A stretch of DNA of 64,000 nt, taken from positions 570,739-634,738 of the forward strand of contig PXPE01000001.1 in the NCBI GenBank assembly GCA_003009795.1. Reading direction: 5' to 3'. Both the position numbers and the translations under genes were made by a program. The notes beneath the pieces are model-generated. The model searched no databases. It was given only the letters and a program-made list of their open reading frames with translations, and was not told where the DNA came from. This document shows, one piece after another, positions 32,179-41,490 of the stretch (position 1 is its first letter; each line of letters opens with the position of its first letter). The stretch comes from Nanohaloarchaea archaeon SW_7_43_1 (GTDB lineage: Archaea > Nanohalarchaeota > Nanosalinia > Nanosalinales > Nanosalinaceae).

Positions 32179-32219
32179 AGGAACTTATCATCAAACGAGT
32201 CTTTAACTGTTTTTCCAGC

Positions 32220-33356
32220 TCAGACACCGGAGATGACCGAGGCAATATATCCTGCTCCGGCAAATGTAGCGATTCCACTTCCAACTGTAACCAATGCAAA
32301 TGTGAGTATTATTCTGCCAACCTGGTTTCCCCAGAGCTCCGAATAATCCTCTATGTAGACTATATCCTCGAGTTCTCCCACACTTGGTGGATAGAATTTG
32401 GCCTCAAAGTATCCCGCTACCATTCCTGCTCCTAATGCCGGGTAAAGTGAGGTCAAAGGCGCTGAAATAAATGAAACCAGCCATGTAGTAAAGTGGGAAC
32501 GAGCAGCTATGGCGCCAAGCATTGCTGCGAATCCGTTGGCGAGAATCCAGATTGAAGTTGCCTTTGTACCTGTTGCAAAATCAATACCTAGAAAAGCGTA
32601 TACAAGCATAGAGATAATCAAGATTGGGAAGCCAAATCTGATAGCTTTCAGCCAAGGTATACCTGAGGAATTTTCTACTTCTTCTCTTTCAGTCTGCCCT
32701 TTCTCCAAAATCCGGGTCAATCCTTCTACATGGGCTGCACCGACAAATACTACAGCGTGATCAAAATCTTTCTCCAGAAGCCGATCCGCCATGTACTCGT
32801 TTCTTTCATCTAACAAGACTTTTTTCAGTTCGGGAAACTCTTCGTCCAGCTCAGATACTATCTGCGAGAGCATGTCGGATTCCTTCAGTTCTTCAACTTT
32901 TATGTCGGTCCCATCGAAGAAAAGTGAAGAAAGAAGAAACAGTTTATCAAAAATTCCAAGCTCTTCTTTGACCCGTTCAAGAGTAACACTAATATCCTGA
33001 TCAATAACACTATAATTGATTTCATTCTCTTCAGCAGCCTCAACTGCTTCCAGAAGTTCAGCTCCTGGCTCAACGCCTTGCTTCATCCCTATTTTTCTCT
33101 GGTACATGGACATCAGGAGATTCAATGCCAGTACAGATCCTTTTCCTTCTCTGACCGCCTCTTTGATATCAATACTTTTCCAGCCTTCACGATCTTTCAG
33201 TGATTCAAGACGGTTCTCATCAAGCTCTACCCCGACAAAATCAGGTTGAAGCTCCTCAATAGTATCTCTTACTTCCTCTACGCTTCTATCCGATACATGG
33301 GCCGTACCGACAACCGTTACCTTCCTATCTCCGAGGTTTACCGTTTCCCTGACCAT
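32220..33356 (-). CDS. TraB/PrgY family membrane protein
   Basis: 378 residues. The N-terminal TraB domain has GTAHVSDRSVEEVRDTI and a second histidine motif VFVGAAHVEGLTRIL near residue 205. Four or five hydrophobic segments fill the C-terminal 140 residues. Archaeal and eukaryotic TraB relatives are membrane proteins; the bacterial PrgY lowers peptide-pheromone activity. A TATA (TATAAAAA, 33383-33390 on the coding strand) lies about 26 nt before the ATG, so the mRNA is probably leaderless. Confidence 0.88.
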   Translation of the reverse strand: MVRETVNLGDRKVTVVGTAHVSDRSVEEVRDTIEELQPDFVGVELDENRLESLKDREGWKSIDIKEAVREGKGSVLALNLLMSMYQRKIGMKQGVEPGAELLEAVEAAEENEINYSVIDQDISVTLERVKEELGIFDKLFLLSSLFFDGTDIKVEELKESDMLSQIVSELDEEFPELKKVLLDERNEYMADRLLEKDFDHAVVFVGAAHVEGLTRILEKGQTEREEVENSSGIPWLKAIRFGFPILIISMLVYAFLGIDFATGTKATSIWILANGFAAMLGAIAARSHFTTWLVSFISAPLTSLYPALGAGMVAGYFEAKFYPPSVGELEDIVYIEDYSELWGNQVGRIILTFALVTVGSGIATFAGAGYIASVISGV

Positions 33357-33409
33357 TAATTCATCCTTATTTCTCTAGACTTTTTATACCCCTTAAACCC
33401 AGTATCTAG

Positions 33410-33556
33410 ATGATAAAGAGGGATAGTCTAAAGGAAGAACTAGAAGATTAGAGGGCGGGTCGAAGCGCTCATTCACAGCTAGGCTGTTCAAGGCCTCTCC
33501 TCAATGAGGAAAAGCTTGGCTTCCAAACCCTACCCGCCCCGATCACCGGGACTATT
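33410..33556 (+). ncRNA. Candidate structured RNA of unknown class
   Basis: Non-coding on both strands. An outer stem ATAGTC/GACTAT (33423-33428/33550-33555) encloses a perfect 8-bp stem GGGCGGGT/ACCCGCCC (33453-33460/33532-33539). Inside are three hairpins: AGGC/GCCT (33481-33484/33493-33496), TCCTC-AAT-GAGGA (33498-33510) and TTGG-CTT-CCAA (33516-33526). TTTTTATA at 33381-33388 is a TATA at the right distance, and a hairpin follows at 33560. I could not match it to tRNA, SRP, RNase P or box C/D RNA. Confidence 0.5.
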
Positions 33557-33559
33557 AAG

Positions 33560-33578
33560 GACCTCGATTTACGAGGTC
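33560..33578 (+). terminator. Hairpin after candidate RNA
   Basis: GACCTCG-ATTTA-CGAGGTC, a perfect 7-bp stem followed by a weakly T-rich tract. It probably ends the RNA above. 33579-33721 shows nothing else. Confidence 0.5.
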
Positions 33579-33721
33579 TACTTTAAAATTATAGACAGAT
33601 GATAAGTCACTTTTGGTCTCTATACAGACCTTAATATGATCAGAAACTTGTTTAAGGTTAACTTAAGCTGCGGGACTAATAGGGGAATACCGTTCCAATG
33701 AAGAGTCTGAACTCATAAATA

Positions 33722-34435
33722 TTATTGATTCAAAAATTCAATCGTCTCCTCTATAACCAAGTTTTTCTTACCCTCGTAAGAATGACCTGTTTCCGATATC
33801 CTTTTGATTTCTGCTTCGGGTAGATTATGAACTATGCTTTCAGAATTCTCAATTTGAACAACTTGATCATTCTCTCCATGAATAACTTTTACTGGGACTT
33901 TATGCTCTAAAAACTCCGAATTAATTTGTATGTCAGTTACCTCCTCAACTTCTCCCAGTTTACTGTCTCTTAACTCCTCAATATTCGCTTTTTCCTGAAA
34001 TCCTACTGCTGGAGCCCATAATACAGTCTTATCTACGTTATCAATGCTCCCTGCCAGCACCATCCCTGCACTGAAACTTTTCGCAACTATAAAGACTTTC
34101 AGGTCGTTTCGATCCTTTAAGTAGTCAACAGCATCATTGATCTCAGCGAATATGGAATCCACAGTCTTTTCTTGGAGTTCAGAAACATCCTCCCAGCTCT
34201 CATACCTCAAGACCTGGAAATTCTCCTCCACAGCTTTTTCCACGAACTGATCGAAAATACCTCCAAAAGGTCCAGAGCCTATGCCAGGCAATAATAATAT
34301 CGATCCTTTTACCCCTCCTGAATGTACATCAAACTTGGCCTCAACACTATTGTTTCCAAACTCAATATCTTTGATCCTTTCAGATTTAACCATATCACAG
34401 TATTTTGGTAGAAACAGATTAAATTTTTGCACCAA
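33722..34435 (-). CDS. Alpha/beta hydrolase
   Basis: 237 residues with a single-domain hydrolase pattern: LLLPGIGSGPFGG (oxyanion region, near 44), nucleophile elbow VAKSFSAGMVLAG (Ser near 123, SxSxG rather than GxSxG), Asp in VIHGENDQVV near 190 and His in ETGHSYEG near 220. Probably an esterase or dienelactone-hydrolase-like enzyme; substrate unknown. The ATG 34435 gives a 14-residue N-terminal extension before MVKSERI. Confidence 0.82.
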   Translation of the reverse strand: MVQKFNLFLPKYCDMVKSERIKDIEFGNNSVEAKFDVHSGGVKGSILLLPGIGSGPFGGIFDQFVEKAVEENFQVLRYESWEDVSELQEKTVDSIFAEINDAVDYLKDRNDLKVFIVAKSFSAGMVLAGSIDNVDKTVLWAPAVGFQEKANIEELRDSKLGEVEEVTDIQINSEFLEHKVPVKVIHGENDQVVQIENSESIVHNLPEAEIKRISETGHSYEGKKNLVIEETIEFLNQ

Positions 34436-34612
34436 TTAATATTCAATAGAACGATATCTTCACGATACTTTATTTGGAATGATGCTTATCCAGCTGGTTT
34501 TGTTCTGGGAACCAAGTTTAAAAATACATTTTAGTTTTGTCAGCTCAGAACCAAACAAAGGCAACTTAAGGTTAGAGAATGAAAAAATTCTAGAAATAGA
34601 TCATAATATCAT

Positions 34613-35092
34613 CTATTCCTCTAAGACGTTTTCGATAGGATGACGATGGTTAGACTTTAGCGTATTATAAACAATCAATGTTTTAGTGCGGATAACTGCA
34701 TCATCGAATTCTTGGAGAAAATCAACAAATTCCGAAAGTTCCTCCCTGTTCTGTACGAGGATTTCTACTAAAAGTTCATAGTCTCCGAAGAGGAGGTGAA
34801 GACCAGCAACATCCTTCCTTTTCTTGAGATTCTTTTCAAGCTCTTTTTCTTCTTCGCTTCTAGCTTGAGTCTTTACTAGTATGAAAGCTCTTAATCCCAG
34901 TCCGACTTTATCATTGCTTACATCTACTGTCTCGTTCTTGATTATACCTTTCTTTTTTAGCTGCTTTATTTTGTAAAAAATTCCTTGGCGAGTCATGTCA
35001 AGTTCTTCAGCCAGCGCAGCCTTTGATTTCTCTCCGTTCTTTATGAGTTCATTCAAAATATGTTTGTCTCTCTCATCTAAACCTTCCGCCAT
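34613..35092 (-). CDS. Lrp/AsnC-type transcriptional regulator
   Basis: 159 residues from ATG 35092 (MAEGLDERDKHILNELIKNG), the usual Lrp start. The helix-turn-helix is KSKAALAEELDMTRQGIFYKIKQLKKKGII (20-50). The C-terminal RAM domain (70-150) has the usual ferredoxin-like pattern GLRAFILVKTQAR and VAGLHLLFGDYELLVEILV. Such regulators sense amino acids. It is divergent from the amino-acid-related operon that starts at 35196, so it is a candidate regulator of it. The longer frame upstream is rejected. Confidence 0.9.
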   Translation of the reverse strand: MAEGLDERDKHILNELIKNGEKSKAALAEELDMTRQGIFYKIKQLKKKGIIKNETVDVSNDKVGLGLRAFILVKTQARSEEEKELEKNLKKRKDVAGLHLLFGDYELLVEILVQNREELSEFVDFLQEFDDAVIRTKTLIVYNTLKSNHRHPIENVLEE

Positions 35093-35195
35093 AGAGGAGA
35101 CTACTTTATTAAATAATAAAAACTCTTCGAATATTTTACATTCGTCAATATAGTTGTTCAAAATAACATATATTGTAAAGCACCAATAAAAACAT

Positions 35196-35807
35196 ATGTC
35201 CCAATGGTCAGAGGTCAATCAATTTTTAGATAGACCTGAAGTAGATAATGCTATTTGGTTTATAGGTGGCGCAGATTGTTCTGAAGCTAATGTCGGAAAA
35301 ATTTTAGACGAAGCAATGCAACAGTTTGAAGAAGAAAGCATCGGTGTTGTAACCGGCGGAACCGAAGAAGGTCTCCCAGAAATAGCCGCAAGAAGAGCTA
35401 AAGAGTACGGTATACCAACCCTAGGAGTTTATCCTGAAAGGGGTGAAAAATACTTCCTTGAAGAAGTCAATGATCACGGAGTAATAGTTTCACCCAGCTA
35501 TGGCGAATCTACTTGGGGCGATGAATCTGAGGTAGGAGCTAAAATAGCAGACGGTGTAATAGTTTTTGGAGGAAGTGAGGGAACAATGGCGGAGTACTCA
35601 TTGAGTCAAAAGGACGACTCAGCTTACGCAGTGGCTATTAAAGGAACAGGTGGTCTGGCCGACGACCTACATAATATGAACATCTACTCAGAATCTGACT
35701 ATACTCCTGATTCAGACATTCAAAATGGCAGAGAGGCTGCTAAATTCATTCTAAACAATTTGAACGACGATAATTATGATTTCGAAACATCAGCAGCAGA
35801 AGTTTAG
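35196..35807 (+). CDS. SLOG/LOG-like nucleotide-binding protein
   Basis: 203 residues with a Rossmann fold: FIGGADCSEANVGKILDEA, SIGVVTGGTEEGLPEIAARRAKEYG with TLGVYPERGEKYF, and GVIVFGGSEGTMAEYSLSQ. These are the GG-x-GxM/E-type loops of the SLOG/LOG superfamily (lysine-decarboxylase-like, TIGR00725-type). Members hydrolyse or sense nucleotide derivatives. First gene of the plus operon to 39948, with a TATA-like AACATATATTG just upstream. Confidence 0.78.
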   Translation: MSQWSEVNQFLDRPEVDNAIWFIGGADCSEANVGKILDEAMQQFEEESIGVVTGGTEEGLPEIAARRAKEYGIPTLGVYPERGEKYFLEEVNDHGVIVSPSYGESTWGDESEVGAKIADGVIVFGGSEGTMAEYSLSQKDDSAYAVAIKGTGGLADDLHNMNIYSESDYTPDSDIQNGREAAKFILNNLNDDNYDFETSAAEV

Positions 35808-36537
35808 CGAATCCGCAAACCTAGAAAGTGGGAAAATTGTGGTAAAACCAGAATTTTCTATCTCACATGACCCTGATGTAGATGAAGAATGGATCGAATC
35901 CAAAATTGACACTTGGACCGGTAAAATTAATGCAAATCCAGACGTGCTTTACATTCCAGGAACATTCAACGAAGAATCTAATGGATATTTCCATACGACA
36001 ATGCCTGTCATAGCAGATGGAGAAGTCCTAAATAACAGAAAAAAAGTTAAGTCAAATTATGAGGTTCATAATTGGACCGAAGCAGCAAGACAGCTTGACT
36101 TGAAAGACGAGTTCTGGCTAATAAGTGAGGCTGAAAGAACTTTAGGAAGTCCCTCAAAGAGTTACATGATTCCTTCTAACGCAAGAGAGGTAGATTCGAT
36201 TCTTTACAAAGGCCCAAAGAATACAGTCTCAGATGAAGTTCACGAAGTAGCTACAGAAGAAGCACTTGAAACAATAGATACAGTTGAATTTAACGGTTAT
36301 GAGGTTCTTCCTGTCATATGTAACGAACTCTCCAGAATTGAATTAGAAGACGGTATGAAACCTGATATAATAGTAGAGGCCAGTTATGACCTTCCTGCGT
36401 GGGAAGACGATTACAGAGAATTCTCAGAGAAAAACAATATTGATTCAACATACATCCTGAGAGCTGACGGAGTCTATCCTGAGGAAAGCGGAGTTTATCA
36501 ACTTGAATCAGGACTGATCTCGGAGGCAGATCTATGA
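35776..36537 (+). CDS. Nitrilase-superfamily-like protein
   Basis: 253 residues. ADGEVLNNRKKVKSNYEV resembles the catalytic-Lys segment and VLPVICNELSRIE the nucleophilic Cys segment of carbon-nitrogen hydrolases, followed by PDIIVEASYDLPAWEDD. The usual catalytic Glu segment appears as YIPGTFNEES, so the triad is not certain. It may be an amidase acting on an amino-acid derivative or an inactive relative. It overlaps SLOG by 32 nt and hutH by 4 nt. Confidence 0.5.
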   Translation: MISKHQQQKFSESANLESGKIVVKPEFSISHDPDVDEEWIESKIDTWTGKINANPDVLYIPGTFNEESNGYFHTTMPVIADGEVLNNRKKVKSNYEVHNWTEAARQLDLKDEFWLISEAERTLGSPSKSYMIPSNAREVDSILYKGPKNTVSDEVHEVATEEALETIDTVEFNGYEVLPVICNELSRIELEDGMKPDIIVEASYDLPAWEDDYREFSEKNNIDSTYILRADGVYPEESGVYQLESGLISEADL

Positions 36538-38033
36538 CAGTAAAACTCAATGGAAATTCTTTATCAGTCGGCAAAACAGTGGCGGTCTCACGCAAAAAAG
36601 AGGAAATAGAGATATCAAATGAGGCTCTTGAAAAAGTGAAATCTTCAAGAGAAAGCCTAGAGGAAAGAATAGAAGATGGAGATACTATCTATGGTGTGAA
36701 TACTGGATTTGGAGATCTAGCAGATCAAACTATCGATAATAATCAAATAGAAAAACTTCAACAAAATATAATCGAAAGCCATTCTTGCGGTGTCGGAGCT
36801 ACCCTATCCGAGGAAGAGGCAAGAGCGTTGATGCTACTTAGATTGAACTCATTATTGATGGGTAACTCTGGTGTCAGAGTAAAGACTGTCCAAACCATCA
36901 AAGATGCACTAAATAAAGAAATATATCCATTTATTCCAAGGAAGGGGTCAGTGGGCGCCAGTGGGGATTTAGCACCTCTTTCACATATGGTCTTGGCTTT
37001 AACAGGCAGAGGTAAGGTAAGAGAAGAGGACAAATGGGTGCTGTCTAGAAATGTCCTACGGAAAAATGGAATTACGCCCCTTGAACTGAAAGAGAAGGAA
37101 GGATTAGCTTTGGTTAACGGCACGAACTTTATGGCTGCGTTAGGATGCTTGGCCTTATATGATGCGAAAAAACTGGCAGATGCAGCAGACCTAGCAGGCG
37201 CTTTAGCATTGGAAGCTATGAAAGGTATAGAAGATGCATTCAAGGAAGAAATACATAATCTCAGGCCTCATGAAGGTCAAAAGGAAACAGCTGAAAATAT
37301 TAGAGAACTAGTGAAGCACAGCCAACTCGTCCAATATTCGAGCGATGATACTCGCGTACAGAATTCGTACTCTCTGCGTTGTATCCCTCAAATCCATGGA
37401 GCTACTAGAGATGTAATAAGTTTCGTAGAAGAGAAACTTGAAACCGAAATCAACTCAGTAACAGATAATCCTCTCATATTAGAAGATGGTCAGGTTGTCT
37501 CAGGAGGCAACTTTCATGGCCAGCCACTAGCACTAAGCCTCGATTCCTTGAAAAATGCAGTTGCAGAGTTAGCGAACGTAAGTGAAAGAAGAACAGCAAA
37601 ATTAGTAGACGGAAATAATAACTTTGATCTACCTTCTTTCCTGATAGAGGACGGGGGCCTGAACTCAGGTCTCATGATACCTCAGTATACAGCTGCCTCT
37701 CTTGTGTCCGAAAATAAAGTGTTAACCCATCCTTCAAGTACGGATTCTGTACCTACTTCAGCAAATCAAGAAGATCACGTCAGTATGGGTGCAAACTCAG
37801 CTAATCATCTCGCTGAAGTAGTGGAAAATACAATGACTGTTATCTCTATAGAAATTTTCTCCTCATATCAAGCCCTATATCATAGAGAAAAAAGCCCGGG
37901 GAAAGGCACATCTCAAGCTATCAAAGAGTTAAATGAGGAAATAAATCCCGTAGATGAAGATAGAGTAATCAGAGATGACTTCCTCAAGGTAAAATCAATG
38001 CTGAAAAAGGAAACTCTCACAAAAATCGTATAA
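36534..38033 (+). CDS. hutH: Histidine ammonia-lyase (aromatic amino acid lyase family)
   Basis: 499 residues, full length. The MIO prosthetic group would form from Ala-Ser-Gly in VGASGDLAPLSHM near residue 140. YGVNTGFGDLAD (near 55) carries the catalytic Tyr. ESHSCGVG has the SH pair typical of histidine/tyrosine lyases and not of PAL. NSYSLRCIPQIHGA and SGGNFHGQPLALSLDSL follow. It deaminates histidine to urocanate. No urocanase or other hut genes are seen in the window. Coupled to the nitrilase-like gene by ATGA overlap. Confidence 0.9.
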   Translation: MTVKLNGNSLSVGKTVAVSRKKEEIEISNEALEKVKSSRESLEERIEDGDTIYGVNTGFGDLADQTIDNNQIEKLQQNIIESHSCGVGATLSEEEARALMLLRLNSLLMGNSGVRVKTVQTIKDALNKEIYPFIPRKGSVGASGDLAPLSHMVLALTGRGKVREEDKWVLSRNVLRKNGITPLELKEKEGLALVNGTNFMAALGCLALYDAKKLADAADLAGALALEAMKGIEDAFKEEIHNLRPHEGQKETAENIRELVKHSQLVQYSSDDTRVQNSYSLRCIPQIHGATRDVISFVEEKLETEINSVTDNPLILEDGQVVSGGNFHGQPLALSLDSLKNAVAELANVSERRTAKLVDGNNNFDLPSFLIEDGGLNSGLMIPQYTAASLVSENKVLTHPSSTDSVPTSANQEDHVSMGANSANHLAEVVENTMTVISIEIFSSYQALYHREKSPGKGTSQAIKELNEEINPVDEDRVIRDDFLKVKSMLKKETLTKIV

Positions 38034-38069
38034 AGCTTACCACAAGAATTGTTATTACAAGGTGAATAT

Positions 38070-38738
38070 ATGAGTCAATCTAACACATCCTCATCAGCCC
38101 AAAGACAAAATATCGAAAACATTGAGTATGCAGATTTAGGTTTTGATTCTAAAGAGACAACATATCCTCTTTCTAAAGATGAGAATCTGGCTTCCTTAAT
38201 AGGAGCCTTCCAAATGACCTTCAATGATTCTGTATACCAGGAAAACTGGGATTACGAGTTCACTAAGGATATAATCGCAGGATTGCAGGATGAAGACTAT
38301 GAAGGGATTCTGGCACTTAATGAAGGCACAGTAGTAGGATTTGCTTGGGGTTATGTCCCGGAATCTGAAGAGATGAGAACGGATAACGACTTCCCCGATG
38401 AACTTCAAGAAGTAGATACTTCATTTCTGGACGGAGAGACTTATTGGTTCAATGAATTGGGAGTTGTTGAAGATTGGAGAAACCAAGGATTAGGTAAAAG
38501 ATTGAAAGAAAAGGAGCTAGACAGGATTGCTGAGAGGCAGGATATAAGTAGAGGTTTAGAGAGAACTAACTTCGAAGACGAAAATGAAAAGAAACTTGGT
38601 TTAGATAGTGATTTAGGATTTGAGCCAGTTAATTACGAAGGGGAACCTTTAGTAAAAGAAATTGAACAGATAGGAGTAGAAGATGAAGAAGGCAATCCGA
38701 TGACAGACCCTAGGGTTTATATGTGGAGAGAACTTTAG
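38070..38738 (+). CDS. GNAT family N-acetyltransferase
   Basis: 222 residues from ATG 38070 (AGGTGAATAT before it). The acetyl-CoA region is LGVVEDWRNQGLGKRLKEKEL (Q/R-x-x-G-x-G/A near residue 141), preceded by EGTVVGFAWGYVPES. A C-terminal extension of about 45 residues lacks clear motifs. Acceptor unknown; gene order suggests an amino acid or a small amine. Second last gene of the operon. Confidence 0.8.
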   Translation: MSQSNTSSSAQRQNIENIEYADLGFDSKETTYPLSKDENLASLIGAFQMTFNDSVYQENWDYEFTKDIIAGLQDEDYEGILALNEGTVVGFAWGYVPESEEMRTDNDFPDELQEVDTSFLDGETYWFNELGVVEDWRNQGLGKRLKEKELDRIAERQDISRGLERTNFEDENEKKLGLDSDLGFEPVNYEGEPLVKEIEQIGVEDEEGNPMTDPRVYMWREL

Positions 38739-38778
38739 TCAAAAACTCTTTTTCCCTCTAATTCTTTAGGAGATTAAA

Positions 38779-39948
38779 ATGCTTGAATCAATAGAGCTGA
38801 CTCAAGAACTAGTGAAAATAAAGAGTACATCCCTAGAAGAAAAGGCAATAATGTTATATGCTAAAGAATATTTTGAGAAACATAATGTACCTGTTTCACT
38901 AGATGAATTTATCGTAAAACAGGATGAAAAGGCTGAGAAAACCTATAATGTAGAAGTGGGGAATATTGAAGAAGCGGAAGTTCTAATAGCCGCACATCTA
39001 GACACCGTAGAATTTGATAAAGAAAAGTGGAAAGAAAGTAAGCCACTTAGTGGAGACATCAAAGACAAAAAACTATATGGGAGAGGTTCCGCAGATACTA
39101 AATCCAATGCAGCGGCAGCGATGGTAGCTTTAAAGAATGCCTATCAGAAATATGAAAATCCTAATGTAGCCCTCATTCTAGAGGCGGATGAAGAGGGGAA
39201 ATTTAGTGGAGCTAAAAGATTTCTTTCTAAGTATGAAGATAAAAGCTTAAATGTCAAATTCGCTGTAATGTGTGAGCCTGAGGATCTTAAAATTATTAAT
39301 GAACATAAGGGCTTATTTCACTCGAAAGCAGTTATTGAAAGAGAAATGGATGAAACACATGCCTCAAAGGCCCAAAAAGTAGATGAATCTGACAGTGTCT
39401 ATCAGCCTTCAGAACATGCTATTGAAGAGGCCATACCTGTTCTTAATGAACTAAAAAAGTTTAAAGATGAACTTATGAATAGAAAATCAGGTAAACTTGG
39501 GCCAGTTACTTTTACTATAACTGTTGCTCAGGGCGGAAAAAGCAATAATATTATCCCACAAAAATTTATTATTGAAACAGACTCAAGAGTTCCTCCAAGA
39601 TATAGTAGCGAAGAACTTGCAAGAGAACTAAAAGAAAGAGTTAGTCCTCTAACAAGAGAGGGAGAATTCAAGACATATGCTGTTCATGAGGCTGTAAGGA
39701 CACAAGAAAACAATCAGTGGATGAAACTTTTCCAGGAATCTGTTGAAGAGGCAGGTGTAGAACCGGAGACTGACACAACGGATGCTTTTACTGAGTTAGG
39801 ACTTTATCAAGAAGCCTTGGGTACATCTGGAGTTATCTTTGGCACATCTCCTAACAAGGTTATCCATAATCCAGATGAATACGTAGATATTGAAAGTATT
39901 CCTATAGTTCAAGAGACTTTTGAAAATATGATAGAGAAAATAAATTAG
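38779..39948 (+). CDS. M20 family metallopeptidase/deacylase
   Basis: 389 residues, ArgE/DapE/ACY1/CPG2 type. Metal motifs: AAHLDTVEF (near 74), YGRGSADTKSNAAAAMVAL (near 100), ILEADEEGKFSG (near 134) and CEPEDLKI. The dimerisation insertion is present. It would hydrolyse an N-acyl amino acid or a dipeptide, for instance one made by the neighbouring GNAT. Follows it by 40 nt on the same strand. Confidence 0.88.
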   Translation: MLESIELTQELVKIKSTSLEEKAIMLYAKEYFEKHNVPVSLDEFIVKQDEKAEKTYNVEVGNIEEAEVLIAAHLDTVEFDKEKWKESKPLSGDIKDKKLYGRGSADTKSNAAAAMVALKNAYQKYENPNVALILEADEEGKFSGAKRFLSKYEDKSLNVKFAVMCEPEDLKIINEHKGLFHSKAVIEREMDETHASKAQKVDESDSVYQPSEHAIEEAIPVLNELKKFKDELMNRKSGKLGPVTFTITVAQGGKSNNIIPQKFIIETDSRVPPRYSSEELARELKERVSPLTREGEFKTYAVHEAVRTQENNQWMKLFQESVEEAGVEPETDTTDAFTELGLYQEALGTSGVIFGTSPNKVIHNPDEYVDIESIPIVQETFENMIEKIN

Positions 39949-39960
39949 AGGAGAGAAAAT

Positions 39961-41346
39961 TCAATTTACTCTATCTCTTACCTCTCCCAGTTTTTGGCCT
40001 GCTTGACTTGAAGGAATTTCGTATTCTTCTCCCGAATCCATGTCTCTTATTGTAACAGTTTCTGCTTCTCTTTCATCCGGACCAACTACAGCTGCATATG
40101 GGATATCCTGGTTGTCGACATAGGAGAAAGCCTGCCCTATTGAACGACCGCTGAAGTCTATGTCAGTTTCCATTCCGTTCTGTCTTATATCAGTAGATGC
40201 CTCGATAGCGTATTCGAGATCCTCTTGGTTGTCCGTTACAGGGATCATGTAAACTCTTGCACCGGGCATGTCTTCATCCCATTCTCCATTTTCTTCAAGT
40301 ACGTCTATTATTCTGTCATTTCCTAGGGCAAACCCTACTCCAGGGGTAGCTTCACCGCCAATGTCACTTATCAAGTCATCATATCTTCCGCCTCCAGCAA
40401 TCGAGCTATCAGCGTCTTCATGGAATCCTTCGAAGACTATTCCTGTATAGTAGTCGAGCCCTCTTGCTAAAGTTGGTGAGAACTCAACACTATCTGCTGC
40501 ATCATATGATTCAAGGTAACTTCTAAGCTTTTCTAGTTCATCAATACCTTCCTGAGCAGCTTGGTTTCCTTCAAATTGCTGTCTTAGAATATCCAAGTCT
40601 GAGAAACCATAATCCGAGTTTAGGAATAGAAGTACATCTTCAAACTTTCCTCTATCTATTCCTTTGTCATTCTCTGCTTCATCCAGGAGTTCAGATCTTT
40701 CTTTCTTATCCAGCTTATCAAGGATCGTTAGGGCACCTTGTTCCTGTGATTGAGGTATACTGTATTCGTCAAGAACACCGCTGATGAATTTCCTGTTGTT
40801 TAATTCAAAATAAGCATCTTCTAGCCCTACATCCTCTAGCTGTTGATTTGCAAGTGCAACAGCCTCTGCGTCATGAGCAAGTTGCTCTGTTCCAAGATAC
40901 TCTATTCCTGATTGCCAGAATTCCCTGAGTCGATCTTCGCCTGTATCTTCATACCTCCAGACAGGTATATTGTAGAACCATTTAGCTGGCTTTGAAACAT
41001 CTTTATTTTCAGCCATTACTCTAGAAACACCGACTGTTCCATCGAATCTTAAACCTGTGTCAATGAAATCTTGCGGGTTTAGTTCTTCTACAGACTTTCC
41101 TTCCTCAGCAGCCTCATTCAACACGTTGAATGATTTAGGTGTGAATGTGTAGAACAATCCTTCTTCTCTAAGTTCCTCACTTGATTTTGAATTTAAAAGG
41201 TCTGCAGATTCGATTGCTGGCGGTATTACTTCTTGAGCTCCAAAATTTCTAAAATTTTCTCTGAAAGTTTGTTCCATCTCCCTTCTAGCATCTGCTTCCC
41301 CTGCAAAATAGTCATTTGTACCTTTCGTTTGTCCGAATTCTGACAT
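39961..41346 (-). CDS. hisS: Histidyl-tRNA synthetase, divergent copy
   Basis: 461 residues, complete class II HisRS. Motif-like elements: GLRFDGTVGVSRVMAE, motif 2 YEDTGEDRLREFWQSGIEYLG, histidine loop LARGLDYYTGIVFEG, GGGRYDDL and a C-terminal anticodon-binding domain. The catalytic Arg and Glu positions look conserved. It is markedly unlike the neighbouring copy at 41491, being closer in its LRFD type to eukaryote-like HisRS. TATA AAATATAATTAAGG and ribosome site AAGGGG precede ATG 41346. Whether this one or the other charges the main tRNA-His is open. Confidence 0.9.
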   Translation of the reverse strand: MSEFGQTKGTNDYFAGEADARREMEQTFRENFRNFGAQEVIPPAIESADLLNSKSSEELREEGLFYTFTPKSFNVLNEAAEEGKSVEELNPQDFIDTGLRFDGTVGVSRVMAENKDVSKPAKWFYNIPVWRYEDTGEDRLREFWQSGIEYLGTEQLAHDAEAVALANQQLEDVGLEDAYFELNNRKFISGVLDEYSIPQSQEQGALTILDKLDKKERSELLDEAENDKGIDRGKFEDVLLFLNSDYGFSDLDILRQQFEGNQAAQEGIDELEKLRSYLESYDAADSVEFSPTLARGLDYYTGIVFEGFHEDADSSIAGGGRYDDLISDIGGEATPGVGFALGNDRIIDVLEENGEWDEDMPGARVYMIPVTDNQEDLEYAIEASTDIRQNGMETDIDFSGRSIGQAFSYVDNQDIPYAAVVGPDEREAETVTIRDMDSGEEYEIPSSQAGQKLGEVRDRVN

Positions 41347-41415
41347 TTTATTTCCCCTTAATTATATTTCAAAGAATAAAGTATTTACATGTTGCTTTTT
41401 ACCGGTAAAAACTGG

Positions 41416-41489
41416 GTTGAGGGCGGAATTTGAACCCGAGTCCCGACCGCCACAAGGTCGGAGTATAGACCAGCTAACCTATCTCCGAC
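41416..41489 (-). tRNA. tRNA-His(GTG) with mispaired acceptor stem
   Basis: Anticodon arm CGACC-TTGTGGC-GGTCG with GTG, T loop TTCAAAT and a D arm with T8 and A9 are normal. With G-1 at 41489 and C73 at 41416, the 8-bp acceptor pairs G-C, T-A, C.A, G-C, G.T, A.C, G-C, A.C: three mismatches, all of C.A type. The T stem has only four pairs, as if one base were lost. It sits directly after the stop of the hisS copy at 41491. It may be edited, degenerate or a specialised tRNA. Confidence 0.65.
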
Positions 41490-41490
41490 A

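Noticed and set aside
33410-33556. RNase P or SRP RNA identity for the structured RNA
   Set aside because: GAGGAAAAGC vaguely recalls the RNase P P4 strand, but the partner conserved region is missing and the RNA is too short; SRP helix 8 motifs are absent.
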